Positions 39,216 to 48,295 of a stretch of DNA of 64,000 nt are shown here, one piece after another. How positions within the stretch are numbered: position 1 is the stretch's first letter; each line of letters opens with the position of its first letter. This DNA is from an uncultured Alphaproteobacteria bacterium (lineage in GTDB: Bacteria; Pseudomonadota; Alphaproteobacteria; GCA-2731375). The notes beneath the pieces were generated by a model. It made no database searches, was not told the DNA's origin, and worked only from the letters and a program-made list of their open reading frames with translations. The translations under genes and the position numbers were made by a program. The stretch covers positions 698,557 to 762,556 of the forward strand of contig CATOSZ010000003.1 of assembly GCA_951812805.1 (NCBI GenBank), written 5' to 3'.

Positions 39216-40513
39216 AGCAGATCGACCAGGGGCGTCGTCAGCGGCGCTTGCAGCAACGGTCCGCCATCGAGCGTGCCGCCGGCATAACGGGTGAACTTGG
39301 CCAGGACCGCCTCGGCCGACAGGGGCTGTGCCCGGTCCCCGGGAACGTCCTCGACGTTAATCGTCCGCGGCCCTGTGGCGTCGCTCACGGTCAGTCGGGC
39401 CGCCCGGGTGCCGGCCGCGTCCCACCCGGGAGCCTCGACCAACTCCACCAGGGCCTCGAGGCGTCGGACTTCCGGGTCCGCCAGGCTCTCGGTCCGGTAG
39501 GCGTCCGCCCCGAGATCGCCGTCGACCAACGCCCAGGCGAGGCCATAGCTGAGCGAGAACTGCGCCTGGATCGCCGTCGCCGGCGCCCGGTTGCCGCAAT
39601 ATTTGATCGCCTCGCCATAGACCTCGAGGCGAAGTGCGGTGATCGCCCGGGTATCGGGCGCCGAGGCCGCGTCCCGCCGCCAGCGGCACGCGGCCTCGGC
39701 GCCGTAATGGACATGGCGGACGGCGGCGAAAGGCTTCAGATAGCCCTCCGCGATCAGCCACTGCCCCGGCGTCGCGAGCGATGGCGCCTCCCCCTCGCCG
39801 CCGAGCGCCAGGCGATGGAAGGTCGAGATCGCCGCCTCGGGCGCGGTGATGCCGGCGGCGGCGGCGAGCGCCTGGGACAGGCCGCGTCGGGCCGCCTCGC
39901 CGACATAGCTGTTGCGCGCCGTCGCCCCCTCCGCGATCGGCAGGTAGAGGCTCCAGGGCAGCTGGCAGGCGGCGCCGAGCAGCGCGGTTCCCGTCGTCCC
40001 GGGCGAAAGCCCGAGCAGCCGGGCCGCGGCGGCGACCGCGCCGAAGCTGCCCCAGGTCCCGTCGACATGCATGCCGGGCGGAATACGCAGCATTTCGCCG
40101 AGCCGGCCGGCGACCTCGAACCCGGTGACGAGGGCGCAGAGAACCTCACCCAGGCTGGCGCCGCGGGCGAGGCCCAGGGCGAGCGCCGGGCCGAAGGCGT
40201 GCAGGCCCGGGCGGCCGTGCGCGCGGGGCAGGCCCTCGCAGGCCTCGTCCCAGCAGGCCGCCAGGCCCGCGACATAGGCCGCATCGCCGAGCGAGAGAGG
40301 GTGCGCCGCGCCCGGCAGCCGCACAGGGCCCGGTTGCAACGCCGCCATGGCCGCGACCAATGCGCCCGGCTCCGGCTTACGCAAGCCGGCGATCATGCAG
40401 CCGAGCGTGTCGAGGAACAGCAGTCGTGCCTTGGCCTCGATCTCCGGCGGGGTCCGATGCGCGTCGGCCCAGAGCCAGTCGAGCAGCGGGCCGAGCGGCG
40501 GCGCCTCAGCCAC
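39212..40513 (-). CDS. MmgE/PrpD-family protein
   Basis: A 433-residue protein of the 2-methylcitrate dehydratase/cis-aconitate decarboxylase/iminodisuccinate epimerase superfamily. Typical stretches are KARLLFLDTLGCMIAGLRKPE, CWDEACEGLPRAHGRPGLHAFGPALALGLA, and MHVDGTWGSFGAVAAAARLLGL. Translation is taken from GTG 40513, since the YaiI gene ends at 40506 and the 8-base overlap suits coupling; the frame is open 10 codons further. The exact reaction is not assignable. Confidence 0.88.
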   Translation of the reverse strand: MAEAPPLGPLLDWLWADAHRTPPEIEAKARLLFLDTLGCMIAGLRKPEPGALVAAMAALQPGPVRLPGAAHPLSLGDAAYVAGLAACWDEACEGLPRAHGRPGLHAFGPALALGLARGASLGEVLCALVTGFEVAGRLGEMLRIPPGMHVDGTWGSFGAVAAAARLLGLSPGTTGTALLGAACQLPWSLYLPIAEGATARNSYVGEAARRGLSQALAAAAGITAPEAAISTFHRLALGGEGEAPSLATPGQWLIAEGYLKPFAAVRHVHYGAEAACRWRRDAASAPDTRAITALRLEVYGEAIKYCGNRAPATAIQAQFSLSYGLAWALVDGDLGADAYRTESLADPEVRRLEALVELVEAPGWDAAGTRAARLTVSDATGPRTINVEDVPGDRAQPLSAEAVLAKFTRYAGGTLDGGPLLQAPLTTPLVDLL

Positions 40514-40964
40514 CGGCCTTGCCCGTCGCGCGGCGCACCGCACTCTCCAGCGCTTCCAGAAAGCGGGATTTGTCGCGCCGGTCCATAGCCCGGCCGCCGC
40601 CGCGAATCTCGCCGGTTTCGCGCAAATGCGCCATCAGGTCCCGGGTCGCCAGCACGGCACCGATATTCTCGGCCGTGAAGGGCTTGCCGGTCGGCCCCAG
40701 CACCGCGGCGCCCGCCTTCACGCAACGGTCGGCGAGCGGGATGTCCGCGGTCACCGCGACATCACCCGCGCCGATATGCTCGGCGATCCAGTCGTCGGCG
40801 GCGTCCGGCGTCGGCGGCACCATCACCGGGTTCACCAGGGCATGGCCGCGCGGGTTGTAGCCCTGGTTGGAGACCATATGGACGCGCAGGCGATGGCGCT
40901 CGGCCACGCGCAGCACCTCGTCCTTCACCGGGCAGGCATCGGCGTCGACGTAGATCTCCGTCAT
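40506..40964 (-). CDS. YaiI/YqxD (DUF188) family protein
   Basis: A 152-residue protein with the full family pattern: IYVDADACPVKDEVLRVAERH, VSNQGYNPR, DDWIAEHIGAGDVAVTADIPLADRCV, and FTAENIGAVLATRDLMAHLRE. The acidic residues resemble a PIN-like nuclease fold; a biochemical role is not firmly known to me. It lies 4 bases after the GDSL hydrolase stop and overlaps the MmgE/PrpD start. Confidence 0.93.
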   Translation of the reverse strand: MTEIYVDADACPVKDEVLRVAERHRLRVHMVSNQGYNPRGHALVNPVMVPPTPDAADDWIAEHIGAGDVAVTADIPLADRCVKAGAAVLGPTGKPFTAENIGAVLATRDLMAHLRETGEIRGGGRAMDRRDKSRFLEALESAVRRATGKAGG

Positions 40965-40968
40965 CGCG

Positions 40969-41616
40969 TCAATCGAGCAGGGCGCGCCAGGCCGGCCATT
41001 CGCCGATCCGGGCGCACATGATCTCGTAGCCGGCGGTCACCGGATGCAGGCCGTCGTTGGCCTGAAGTGCGGCGGTGAAGTCCGCGTCGTCGCGAAGCGC
41101 CGCGAAGAGATTGAGATAGGGCACCCCCAGCTCCGCCGCCCGGGCCGCATAGGCCGCGCCGTATTCGGCGATGGTCGCGTTGGAAAAGCCGAAACTCAGC
41201 CCCGGAAAGGGGGCCAGCGGCATCATCGCATCGACCACCGGCGTCGGCCCGACCCAGAACACCGGGCCCCATTGCCGGGCGGTTTCGGCCATGCCGGCGA
41301 TGATCTCGACCGAGGCCTCGAGAGGCACCCGCCGGCCCTTGCGCTGGGTGCTGTCCTCGTCGGCGCTGTCGTTGATGCCGATCGCCAGCATGGTGGCGCA
41401 ACTGAAGGCCGGTTGCAGACGCGCGCCGCATTCGACCTCGAAGCGGGCCGCGGCCATCTCGCTGGTGTCGGCGCGGACACCGAGGTTGTAGACGGTGACG
41501 TCATGGCCGCGCGCGCCCTCCGCCTGGCCGAGACGCAACGTCCAGCCGAGCAGGGTGGCATCGCCCGTGCCGTTGGTGATGCTGTCGCCGACGAAGCCGA
41601 CGCGAAGCTGTGTCAT
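40969..41616 (-). CDS. SGNH/GDSL-family hydrolase
   Basis: A 215-residue esterase-like protein. Block I is VGFVGDSITNGTGD with the nucleophile Ser; block III is MLAIGINDSADEDS with Asn; block V supplies Asp and His in NDGLHPVTAGYEIM. No signal peptide is visible, so it acts in the cytoplasm. Substrate is probably an ester or acetylated sugar. It is the first gene of a minus-strand set with YaiI and MmgE/PrpD. Confidence 0.9.
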   Translation of the reverse strand: MTQLRVGFVGDSITNGTGDATLLGWTLRLGQAEGARGHDVTVYNLGVRADTSEMAAARFEVECGARLQPAFSCATMLAIGINDSADEDSTQRKGRRVPLEASVEIIAGMAETARQWGPVFWVGPTPVVDAMMPLAPFPGLSFGFSNATIAEYGAAYAARAAELGVPYLNLFAALRDDADFTAALQANDGLHPVTAGYEIMCARIGEWPAWRALLD

Positions 41617-41678
41617 GGAACCCCCTCCCCGATCTGACCGGCGGGGATCTTAACCGAAAACTCGCAAGTACGGAGGCA

Positions 41679-41796
41679 GGCTCGATGCCCGGCGCTAGGG
41701 CGGCGCCGGCCCGTTCAGGCCGACGCCGCCCCGCGGCCCGAACCACCGTCGCCCGCACACAAGCTCACGTCGGCGGGCGGCGGTGGCGCTCGAGCC
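41679..41796. ncRNA. Candidate structured RNA in a gene-free stretch
   Basis: The 440-base gap between the GDSL gene and the enoyl-CoA hydratase has no credible gene. It holds an outer pair GGCTCGA (41679-41685) and TCGAGCC (41790-41796) enclosing two strong hairpins. One is GGCGGCGCCGGCC (41699-41711) with GGCCGACGCCGCC (41718-41730). The other is CCACCGTCGCCCGC (41743-41756) with GCGGGCGGCGGTGG (41773-41786), which pairs completely if one G-U wobble is allowed. I do not recognise a known RNA family. High GC content raises the chance of accidental stems. Confidence 0.35.
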
Positions 41797-42080
41797 GAAC
41801 TAACGGCCGCACGCACGGCGAGCCGGTTGCATCGTCACTTCGATGGATGAATGGACGAGGGCCATCGACGCCATCACTTGTCGCTATCACCGCGTCGCGC
41901 ATCTTTCCGGCGCTTGATCGCGGGAAGGGTCGAGCCCTCAACCCAGCTTCCCATATGGGCCCCCGGGGCGGCGATTACACCCCCCAGGGCCACCCATGGT
42001 CTTGGATCGCGCGGGGGATACGGGCTACGGTCCGCCGCGGCGAGCCATTTCACGATGAATGAAGACGGGGGAGACGACGG

Positions 42081-42860
42081 GTGAGCGAGTACGAACATAT
42101 CCTGGTCGAGAAGACCGAAGGCGTGGCGATCATCACCATGAACCGGCCGGAGGTTCTGAACGCGATGAACTTCCGCCTGACCACGGAGTTGCACGACGCG
42201 GTCCGCCGCATGGGGCGCGACGACGAGGTCGGCTGCATCGTCGTCACCGGCGCGGGCGAGCGGGCCTTCTCCGCCGGCGGCGATATCCACGAGCAGCGCG
42301 AAAACGACAAGAACCTCGAGCGGTCGGAACTCGACCGCCGCGGCGTGCTGCTGGCCGAGGGCACCTACGACGTGGCGACCTGCCCCAAGCCGACGATCGG
42401 CATGGTGAACGGCCTCGCCTATGGCGGCGCCAGCGTGCTGGTCACCGCCCTCGACATGCGGATCGGTTGCGAGGGCTCGAAGTTCCGCTTTCTCGCCGCC
42501 GCCTACGGGCGGATCAACGCGACCTGGACTTTGCCGAACCAGGTCGGCTGGCCGATGGCGAAGGAATTGCTGTTCAGCGGCCGCGTCGTCGAGGCGGAGG
42601 AAGCCCATCGCATCGGCCTGCTGAACCACCTGGTGCCCCGCGGCGAACTGCACGCCAAGACCATGGAGCTGGCGACGACGATCGCCGGCAACCAGGCCGC
42701 CTCCGTCCAGGGCGTGAAACAGCTGCTGCTGCGCGATGTCGGCGACAGCCTGAAGGAGCAATGGAGCAACGAAAAGGTCTACACCCGGGACGTCGTCCGC
42801 GGCGCCAAGGCGGAAGACGCCTTCCCGGACTTCATCGCGCGGCGCGGCCGGCCGCTTTGA
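42081..42860 (+). CDS. Enoyl-CoA hydratase/isomerase family protein
   Basis: A 259-residue crotonase-fold protein: ITMNRPEVLNAMNFRLTTEL, oxyanion strand VVTGAGERAFSAGGDI, and MVNGLAYGGASVLVTALDMRI. Where true hydratases have two catalytic Glu, this protein has AAAYGRINATWTLPNQVGW, so neither Glu is clearly present at the second site. It may therefore be an isomerase, hydrolase or other crotonase. Translation starts at GTG 42081 after GGGGGAG. Confidence 0.88.
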   Translation: MSEYEHILVEKTEGVAIITMNRPEVLNAMNFRLTTELHDAVRRMGRDDEVGCIVVTGAGERAFSAGGDIHEQRENDKNLERSELDRRGVLLAEGTYDVATCPKPTIGMVNGLAYGGASVLVTALDMRIGCEGSKFRFLAAAYGRINATWTLPNQVGWPMAKELLFSGRVVEAEEAHRIGLLNHLVPRGELHAKTMELATTIAGNQAASVQGVKQLLLRDVGDSLKEQWSNEKVYTRDVVRGAKAEDAFPDFIARRGRPL

Positions 42861-42945
42861 GACGAAACCCGTCGTGAGGTTGCCGGGTCGGGGGTGCACG
42901 GCCATAATCCGGCACGACCGGCGGCGGTGAAGCGAGGTGAGCGCG

Positions 42946-43521
42946 ATGCGGTGGTTTGGCGGAATTTGTGCAGTCGTGCTGGCGGCGGGCCTGATCGGAC
43001 CGCTTGCGGCACAACCGAAACCGGTGGCCGAGGCGCCGACGGCGACGAGCCATGCGCCCGGTCTCGCGGTCGACTATTACTTCGAAATCTTCAACGAGAT
43101 CGAGGAACTGGTCGACTGGATGGAGAGCGCCGGACCCCGGGCCGGACCGGCGATAGCCAAGCTCGACTACAAGGTCGGGATCGGCAAGGTGTTGACCAGC
43201 GATTCGAACGATTTCGTCGGCGCGCACATCCGGGGCCTGCTGCATCTCGAACAGGCCGGGGCCTATGCCTTCGAGGTGACCTCGAACGACGGGGTGCGCA
43301 TCGATCTCGGCGGCGAGCCGTTGTTCGAGGACCCGAGCGTGCACCCCGACACGACCTCGGACCCGATCCCCTTCCAGGCCGCGAGCGCGGGTTGGTATCC
43401 TCTCGAAATCCTCTATTTCGAAAAGAAGAACACGTCGACCTTGATCTTGAAATGGCGCCCGCCCGGCGCCGCGGGATTTTCGCTGGTGCCTGAAACGGCC
43501 TTCATGCACACCAAGCGATAG
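42946..43521 (+). CDS. Exported PA14-domain protein
   Basis: A 191-residue protein with a signal peptide (MRWFGGICAVVLAAGLIGPLAA) and one PA14-like beta-barrel: GLLHLEQAGAYAFEVTSNDGVRIDLGG, then SAGWYPLEILYFEKKNTSTLILKW. PA14 domains bind carbohydrates or act as modules in adhesins and glycosidases; here it stands alone, which is uncommon. The ATG at 42946 is chosen; GTG 42937 is also possible. It precedes bolA by 21 bases. Confidence 0.78.
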   Translation: MRWFGGICAVVLAAGLIGPLAAQPKPVAEAPTATSHAPGLAVDYYFEIFNEIEELVDWMESAGPRAGPAIAKLDYKVGIGKVLTSDSNDFVGAHIRGLLHLEQAGAYAFEVTSNDGVRIDLGGEPLFEDPSVHPDTTSDPIPFQAASAGWYPLEILYFEKKNTSTLILKWRPPGAAGFSLVPETAFMHTKR

Positions 43522-43542
43522 CGCGTTGGAAAGGTGACCCGG

Positions 43543-43863
43543 ATGAGCGTCCAGTCCCGCATCGAAGAAAAGCTGATGGCCGGCCTCACGCCGGCGCATC
43601 TCGAGGTGCTGAACGAGAGTTACAAGCACAGCGTCCCGCCCGGCTCCGAATCCCATTTCAAGCTGGTCATCGTCGCCGGCGCCTTCGAGGGCAAGCGCCT
43701 GGTCGGCCGGCACCAGGCGGTGAACGCCTTGCTGGCCGACGAGCTTGCCGGCCCTGTCCATGCCCTCTCGATGGAAACCCTGACGGCCGAGGAATGGCAA
43801 AAGCGGGGCGGGCGCGTCATGCAGACCCCCGACTGCCTCGGCGGCGGCAAGACCGACGCCTGA
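43543..43863 (+). CDS. bolA: BolA-family protein
   Basis: A 106-residue protein with the BolA fold: SRIEEKLMAGLTPAHLEVLNES, SHFKLVIVAGAFEGKRLVGRHQAVNALLADEL, and VHALSMETLTAEEWQ. The invariant His of the RHQ motif is present. BolA proteins bind iron-sulfur clusters with monothiol glutaredoxins and some act in transcription. The ATG at 43543 follows AAAGG; no glutaredoxin gene is adjacent. Confidence 0.93.
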   Translation: MSVQSRIEEKLMAGLTPAHLEVLNESYKHSVPPGSESHFKLVIVAGAFEGKRLVGRHQAVNALLADELAGPVHALSMETLTAEEWQKRGGRVMQTPDCLGGGKTDA

Positions 43864-43875
43864 CCCTTCGACCAC

Positions 43876-45339
43876 CTAACCCGTGAGCGGGTAGACCCCG
43901 GCCCGGGCATGGCGATAGGGCAAAGTGGCGAGGTCGGCCGGGCCCCAGTCCGGCGTTTCGGCGATCAGGATCCTGTCCGCGATGGCCTCATAGGCGGCGC
44001 GGAAGTGGGTCTTCGAGCGCAGCACGATGATGTCGAAATCGAGCGGGTCGAGGCCGAATTGGTGGAAGGGGTCGAGATCGATCGCCGAAATCTGGCGGCT
44101 GGTCGCGACAATGGTGATCAAGCCCGCCACCAGCACCGCGCAATCGCCGAGGTCCACCGGCGCGCCCTTGCGCATCGGCCCGGTGCCGGTGAAGCGTTTC
44201 GGCCCGGCGAAGGCGACCCGGGCGCGGAGCGGGACCGGCCCGCCGGCCCGCGCCGAGGACGTGCCGCCGAGCTGCAGGTCGATTTCCGCGCCGGGGCCGG
44301 CGGCAAGCGCGGCCGCAACGCTTTCGGGGTCCCAGAGATAGGGCACGGCGACCCGCGGTCCGGGCCGGCGGGCAAGCGCCCGCAGCACATAGGTCGAATC
44401 GTTCATCCGGTCCGCATGTTCCAGCAGCACGACCGGGCGGGAAGCCTCCGCCGCCCGGACCACGGCCTGCGCGACCGCCGTCTCGTGGTCCAGAATGAGC
44501 TCGCGCTTGAAGAGGTCGTCGCGGGCGGCGCGGATCATGGCGGCGAGTTCGCCCACCGCCGCCTCGGCACGGGCTTTGTCGCCGTCGGCGACGGCGACGA
44601 CCGCGAAGCCGATCGCGGGCACGTCGGCATAGGCGAAGCCGGTGAAGACGGAAATGTCGAGCAGCCCGGTCTCCGCCTCCAGCGCTTTGGCCCGGGCCTT
44701 GATCGAGGCCAGCGGCTCCAGCGCCGTCGCGGTGAAGATCGAGGGCAGGACCAGCGGCGGCTTGGCGATGGCCATCACCGGCCGGATCTCGCCTCGGAGT
44801 TTGCCGATCATCAGGCGGGCGGTGCGCCTGCCGGTCTCGTTCATGTCGACGTGCGGGCTTTGATGGAAGCCGCACACCAGATCGGCGCCCGCCAGCATTT
44901 CCACCGACACGTTGGCGTGCAGGTCGAGGGCGAGGGCGATCGGAAACTCAGGGCCCAGCGCCGCGCGCAGCGCCGCCAGAAAATCCGCTTCGGGATCGAG
45001 ACGGGTGGGCGTCGCCATGGCGCCGTGCAGGTGCAGCAACAGGCCGTCGATCCGATGCGCATCGGCGCGCAGGCCCTCAATGATTTCGGCGAGGAAGGCG
45101 TCGAACGCCGCGTCCGTCACCGGGCCGGAAGGGGAGACGTCGCTCCAGACCAGGCCCTGGGTCTCGACCCCTGCCGCGGCGACGGCGTCGATGAAGCCGC
45201 CGGCCACCGTCGCCGAGCCGGCGAGGTCCGACAGCAGCGCCCCGCCCCGCAGAGCCTGGGCCTCGAACAGCGCCAGCGGCGTCTCCTCGGGCAGGAAGGT
45301 CACGGTTTCGTGGATGAAACCGGCGATGGCGAGGCGCAT
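43876..45339 (-). CDS. M81-family (MlrC-like) metallohydrolase
   Basis: A 487-residue protein of the MlrC family, first known from microcystin breakdown. Zinc-binding candidates are GFIHETVTF, LLLHLHGAMATPTRLDPEADF, LALDLHANVSVEML, and CGFHQSPHVDMNETG. The C-terminal part (VVLLEHADRMNDSTYVLRAL; SKTHFRAAYEAIADRILIAETP) matches the MlrC_C domain. Most members are of unknown substrate and act on small amides or peptides. The ATG at 45339 is chosen because the upstream frame is low-complexity. It is divergent from the N-formylglutamate amidohydrolase gene with 80 bases between. Confidence 0.9.
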   Translation of the reverse strand: MRLAIAGFIHETVTFLPEETPLALFEAQALRGGALLSDLAGSATVAGGFIDAVAAAGVETQGLVWSDVSPSGPVTDAAFDAFLAEIIEGLRADAHRIDGLLLHLHGAMATPTRLDPEADFLAALRAALGPEFPIALALDLHANVSVEMLAGADLVCGFHQSPHVDMNETGRRTARLMIGKLRGEIRPVMAIAKPPLVLPSIFTATALEPLASIKARAKALEAETGLLDISVFTGFAYADVPAIGFAVVAVADGDKARAEAAVGELAAMIRAARDDLFKRELILDHETAVAQAVVRAAEASRPVVLLEHADRMNDSTYVLRALARRPGPRVAVPYLWDPESVAAALAAGPGAEIDLQLGGTSSARAGGPVPLRARVAFAGPKRFTGTGPMRKGAPVDLGDCAVLVAGLITIVATSRQISAIDLDPFHQFGLDPLDFDIIVLRSKTHFRAAYEAIADRILIAETPDWGPADLATLPYRHARAGVYPLTG

Positions 45340-45419
45340 GGGCAGGCTCCCCCGGGTTTGGCGCGGCGGCCTTATCCTATAGACTCCCGCCGCCCGAGGG
45401 CAGTGAGGCGGGAGGAGAG

Positions 45420-46289
45420 ATGAACGAGCTGGCACCACCGGAGGCCCCGGTCCTGCGCCACTATGCGCCGGCGACCGCGCCCGTGCCCCTGGTCTTCGAT
45501 TCCCCCCACAGCGGTCAGCACTTCCCCGCCGACTTCCGCCCGGCCCAACCCGAATCGATGATCCGCCTTGCCGCCGACACCTTCGTCGACGAGCTGTTCG
45601 CCGGCGCACCGGCGGCCGGCGCGACGCTGATCGCCGCCGAGTTCTCGCGCGTCTATATCGATCCCAACCGGGACGAGACCGACGTCGACCTGAAGCTGGT
45701 CTCGGACGACTGGACCGGCCCGCACGTGCCGAGCCACAAGCAGCGCTTCGGCAAGTCGCTGATCTGGCGCAACCTCGGCATGGACATGCCGATGTACGAC
45801 CGCCCGCTCACCGCCGCGGAGGTACGCCACCGCATCGACCATTACTGGCGGCCCTATCACGACGCGGTGGTCGAGGCGCTGGATGCGGCACATGCCGAAT
45901 CCGGCGCCGTCTGGCACGTCAACTGCCATTCGATGGCCTCCTACGCCGGATCCTCCCACCCGGACGCCGGCAAGCGGCGCCCCGACATGACCGTCAGCGA
46001 CCGTGACGGTACCAGCGCCGGGGCGGAGTTCGTCGCCTTCGTCGTCGAGGTCCTGGGCGGCATGGGCTACGACGTGCGCGTCAACGACCCCTACAAGGGC
46101 ATGGCGCTGATCGAGCGTTACAGCGATCCCGACGCCGAGCGTCACAGCCTGCAGATCGAGCTGCGCCGCGGCCTCTATCTGGACGAGCGCAATCGGCGCA
46201 AAAGTGACGGTTTCGACGGCCTGAAGACGGACCTCGACCGGCTCTGCGTCGCGCTCGCCGATTTCGCCCGCGCCCGCGTCGACCCGTGA
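45420..46289 (+). CDS. N-formylglutamate amidohydrolase
   Basis: A 289-residue zinc amidohydrolase. Marks of the family are VFDSPHSGQHFPADFRP, VYIDPNRDETDVD, VWHVNCHSMASYAG (metal His), DGTSAGAEFVAFV and HSLQIELRRGLYLDE (Glu). It deformylates N-formylglutamate in histidine breakdown, or a related formyl or acyl amide. No hut genes are nearby, so a different substrate is likely. Its stop overlaps the next gene, which starts at GTG 46286. Confidence 0.92.
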   Translation: MNELAPPEAPVLRHYAPATAPVPLVFDSPHSGQHFPADFRPAQPESMIRLAADTFVDELFAGAPAAGATLIAAEFSRVYIDPNRDETDVDLKLVSDDWTGPHVPSHKQRFGKSLIWRNLGMDMPMYDRPLTAAEVRHRIDHYWRPYHDAVVEALDAAHAESGAVWHVNCHSMASYAGSSHPDAGKRRPDMTVSDRDGTSAGAEFVAFVVEVLGGMGYDVRVNDPYKGMALIERYSDPDAERHSLQIELRRGLYLDERNRRKSDGFDGLKTDLDRLCVALADFARARVDP

Positions 46290-47374
46290 GCGCGCCGGCC
46301 CCGCCGTTCAGCCGCGACTTTACCGCGGCCCGGGCCCGCTTCCGGGCGGCGGCCGAGGTGGCGGGCGCCGAGCTGGAAGCCTTTCCCCACCCGCTCACCG
46401 GCCCCGACGGCGGACCGCTTGCCTGCGATGTCGCCCGGCTCGGCCCGGCGGATGCCGAACGGGTTCTGCTCACCGTCTCCGCCACGCATGGGGTGGAGGG
46501 CTTCGCCGGCTCCGCCCTGCAAAGCGATTGGTTCGCCGATCCCGGCGCCAGCGGATTGCCCGCGGGCGTCGCCCTGATGGCCCTGCATGCGGTCAACCCG
46601 CATGGCTTCGCTCATGGCCGGCGGGCGAACGAGGACAATGTCGACCTCAACCGCAATTTCATCGATTTCACGGCCGACCTGCCGGAGAACGCAGGCTGGC
46701 GCCGGCTGGCGCCGGTGGTCTGTCCCGACCTCTGGGACGAGGGGGCGGACGCGGCCTACCGGGCGCTCAGCCGGGATTTCATCGAGCGGTACGGCGAGCG
46801 CGACTATGTCGTGGCCGTCTCCGGCGGGCAGTACACCCATCCCGACGCCATCTTCTATGGCGGCAGCGGGCCGGTCTGGTCGCACGATCTGCTGCACACG
46901 CTCACCGCGGGCCGGCTGGCCTCGGTACGGCACCTGGCGGTGATCGATTTCCACACCGGCCTCGGCCCCTGGGGGCATGGCGAGTTGATCTGCCGCCATC
47001 CGCCGGAGAGTGAGGGGCTGCACCGCGCACGCCGCTGGTACGGCGACGGCGTCACCAGCCCCGAATTGGGCGAGAGCGTTTCCGCCGTCGTCACCGGCAA
47101 CCTGCGCATGGCCTTCGCGCTTTGGCGCACGGACATCGAACTCACTTCGGTCGGGCTGGAGTTCGGCACCTATCCGGCCGAGCGGGTGTTCGAGGCCCTG
47201 CGCGCGGAGAACTGGCTGCACCACCACGGTCGCTCCGACAGCCGGGGCGGGCGGGCGATGCTTGCGGAAATGCGCGAGATGTTCGATCCCGACGACGACG
47301 GCTGGCGGGCCCTGGTGTTGGCCCGCGGGCGCGAGGTGCAGCGCCGGGCGCTGGCCGGCCTGGCGCAGACCTGA
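46286..47374 (+). CDS. DUF2817-family M14-like metallopeptidase
   Basis: A 362-residue protein of the carboxypeptidase-like DUF2817 family: LLTVSATHGVEGFAGSALQ with metal His and Glu, ALHAVNPHGFAHGRRANEDNVDLNRNF, AVSGGQYTHPDAIFYGG and LAVIDFHTGLGPWGHGEL. It should hydrolyse a peptide or amide bond in the cytoplasm. It begins at GTG with a 4-base overlap with the preceding amidohydrolase, so both probably act on the same compound. Confidence 0.9.
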   Translation: MSAPAPPFSRDFTAARARFRAAAEVAGAELEAFPHPLTGPDGGPLACDVARLGPADAERVLLTVSATHGVEGFAGSALQSDWFADPGASGLPAGVALMALHAVNPHGFAHGRRANEDNVDLNRNFIDFTADLPENAGWRRLAPVVCPDLWDEGADAAYRALSRDFIERYGERDYVVAVSGGQYTHPDAIFYGGSGPVWSHDLLHTLTAGRLASVRHLAVIDFHTGLGPWGHGELICRHPPESEGLHRARRWYGDGVTSPELGESVSAVVTGNLRMAFALWRTDIELTSVGLEFGTYPAERVFEALRAENWLHHHGRSDSRGGRAMLAEMREMFDPDDDGWRALVLARGREVQRRALAGLAQT

Positions 47375-47392
47375 GCAGAAGGAGGCGAAACG

Positions 47393-48118
47393 ATGGCGAC
47401 GATCGATTTCTCGGGCCACCGGGTGGTGGTGACGGGCGGCTCCAACGGCATCGGCAACGCGATGGCGCGGGCCTTTCGCGATTCGGGCGCCGACGTGCTG
47501 GTGACCGGCACCCGGGCGCGGGAGGATTACGACAGCGATCTCGACGCCATGGACTATCGCCGGCTCGACCTCGGCGACGACGATGCCATCCAGGCCTTCG
47601 CGGCGGAGATCGACCGGCTCGACGTGCTGGTCAACTGCGCCGGCATGGTCGCCTACCGGGGAAAGGAGTTTGAGGCGGAAACCTTTCGCAAGGTCATGGA
47701 CGTGAACCTGACGGCGATTTTGCAGCTGGGCGGCGCGCTGCGCCCGAAACTCGCCGCGCGGCCCGGCAGCATGATCAACGTCACCTCCCTCACCGCCTTC
47801 TTCTCCAGCCGCGGCAACCCGGCCTACGGCGCCTCCAAGGCGGCGATGGTGCAGCTGACCAAAACCCTGGCCGTGGCCTGGGCCAAGGACGGCATCCGCG
47901 TGAACGCCATCGCACCCGGCTGGGTCAAGACGAAGATGACCGAAGTGTCCTGGGGCAACGAAGACATCGACGAAGCGATCCTCAAACGCACGCCCATGCG
48001 CCGCTGGGCGGGACCGGAGGACATGGCGGGCCCGGCGCTGTTCCTGGCGTCCGATCTCGCGCAATACGTCACCGGCGAGACGATCCTGGTCGACGGCGGG
48101 TTCTCCCTGGTGATTTGA
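47393..48118 (+). CDS. SDR-family oxidoreductase
   Basis: A 241-residue classical short-chain dehydrogenase. Cofactor motif VVTGGSNGIGNAMARAF, acidic VTGTRAR region suggesting NADP preference, NCAG in LVNCAGMVAY, catalytic Ser in NVTSLTAFF, YxxxK in NPAYGASKAAMVQLTK, and YVTGETILVDGGFS at the end. It starts 18 bases after the DUF2817 gene with AGAAGGAGG upstream, so it belongs to the same transcript. Confidence 0.92.
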   Translation: MATIDFSGHRVVVTGGSNGIGNAMARAFRDSGADVLVTGTRAREDYDSDLDAMDYRRLDLGDDDAIQAFAAEIDRLDVLVNCAGMVAYRGKEFEAETFRKVMDVNLTAILQLGGALRPKLAARPGSMINVTSLTAFFSSRGNPAYGASKAAMVQLTKTLAVAWAKDGIRVNAIAPGWVKTKMTEVSWGNEDIDEAILKRTPMRRWAGPEDMAGPALFLASDLAQYVTGETILVDGGFSLVI

Positions 48119-48295
48119 GAACCGGAGCATTTCCATAGAAGAATTTGCCCTCCGGAGCCGTCTTGACACATGATCTGAATATACATTTCCATTCAGATCT
48201 TTACGTGCCATTCTTTGGCAAGACTGGTAATTAGTCTGGGATTCTGAAAAATTTGTTTCGATATCGAAATAATACGTCAAGCTTGAAAGGACCAC

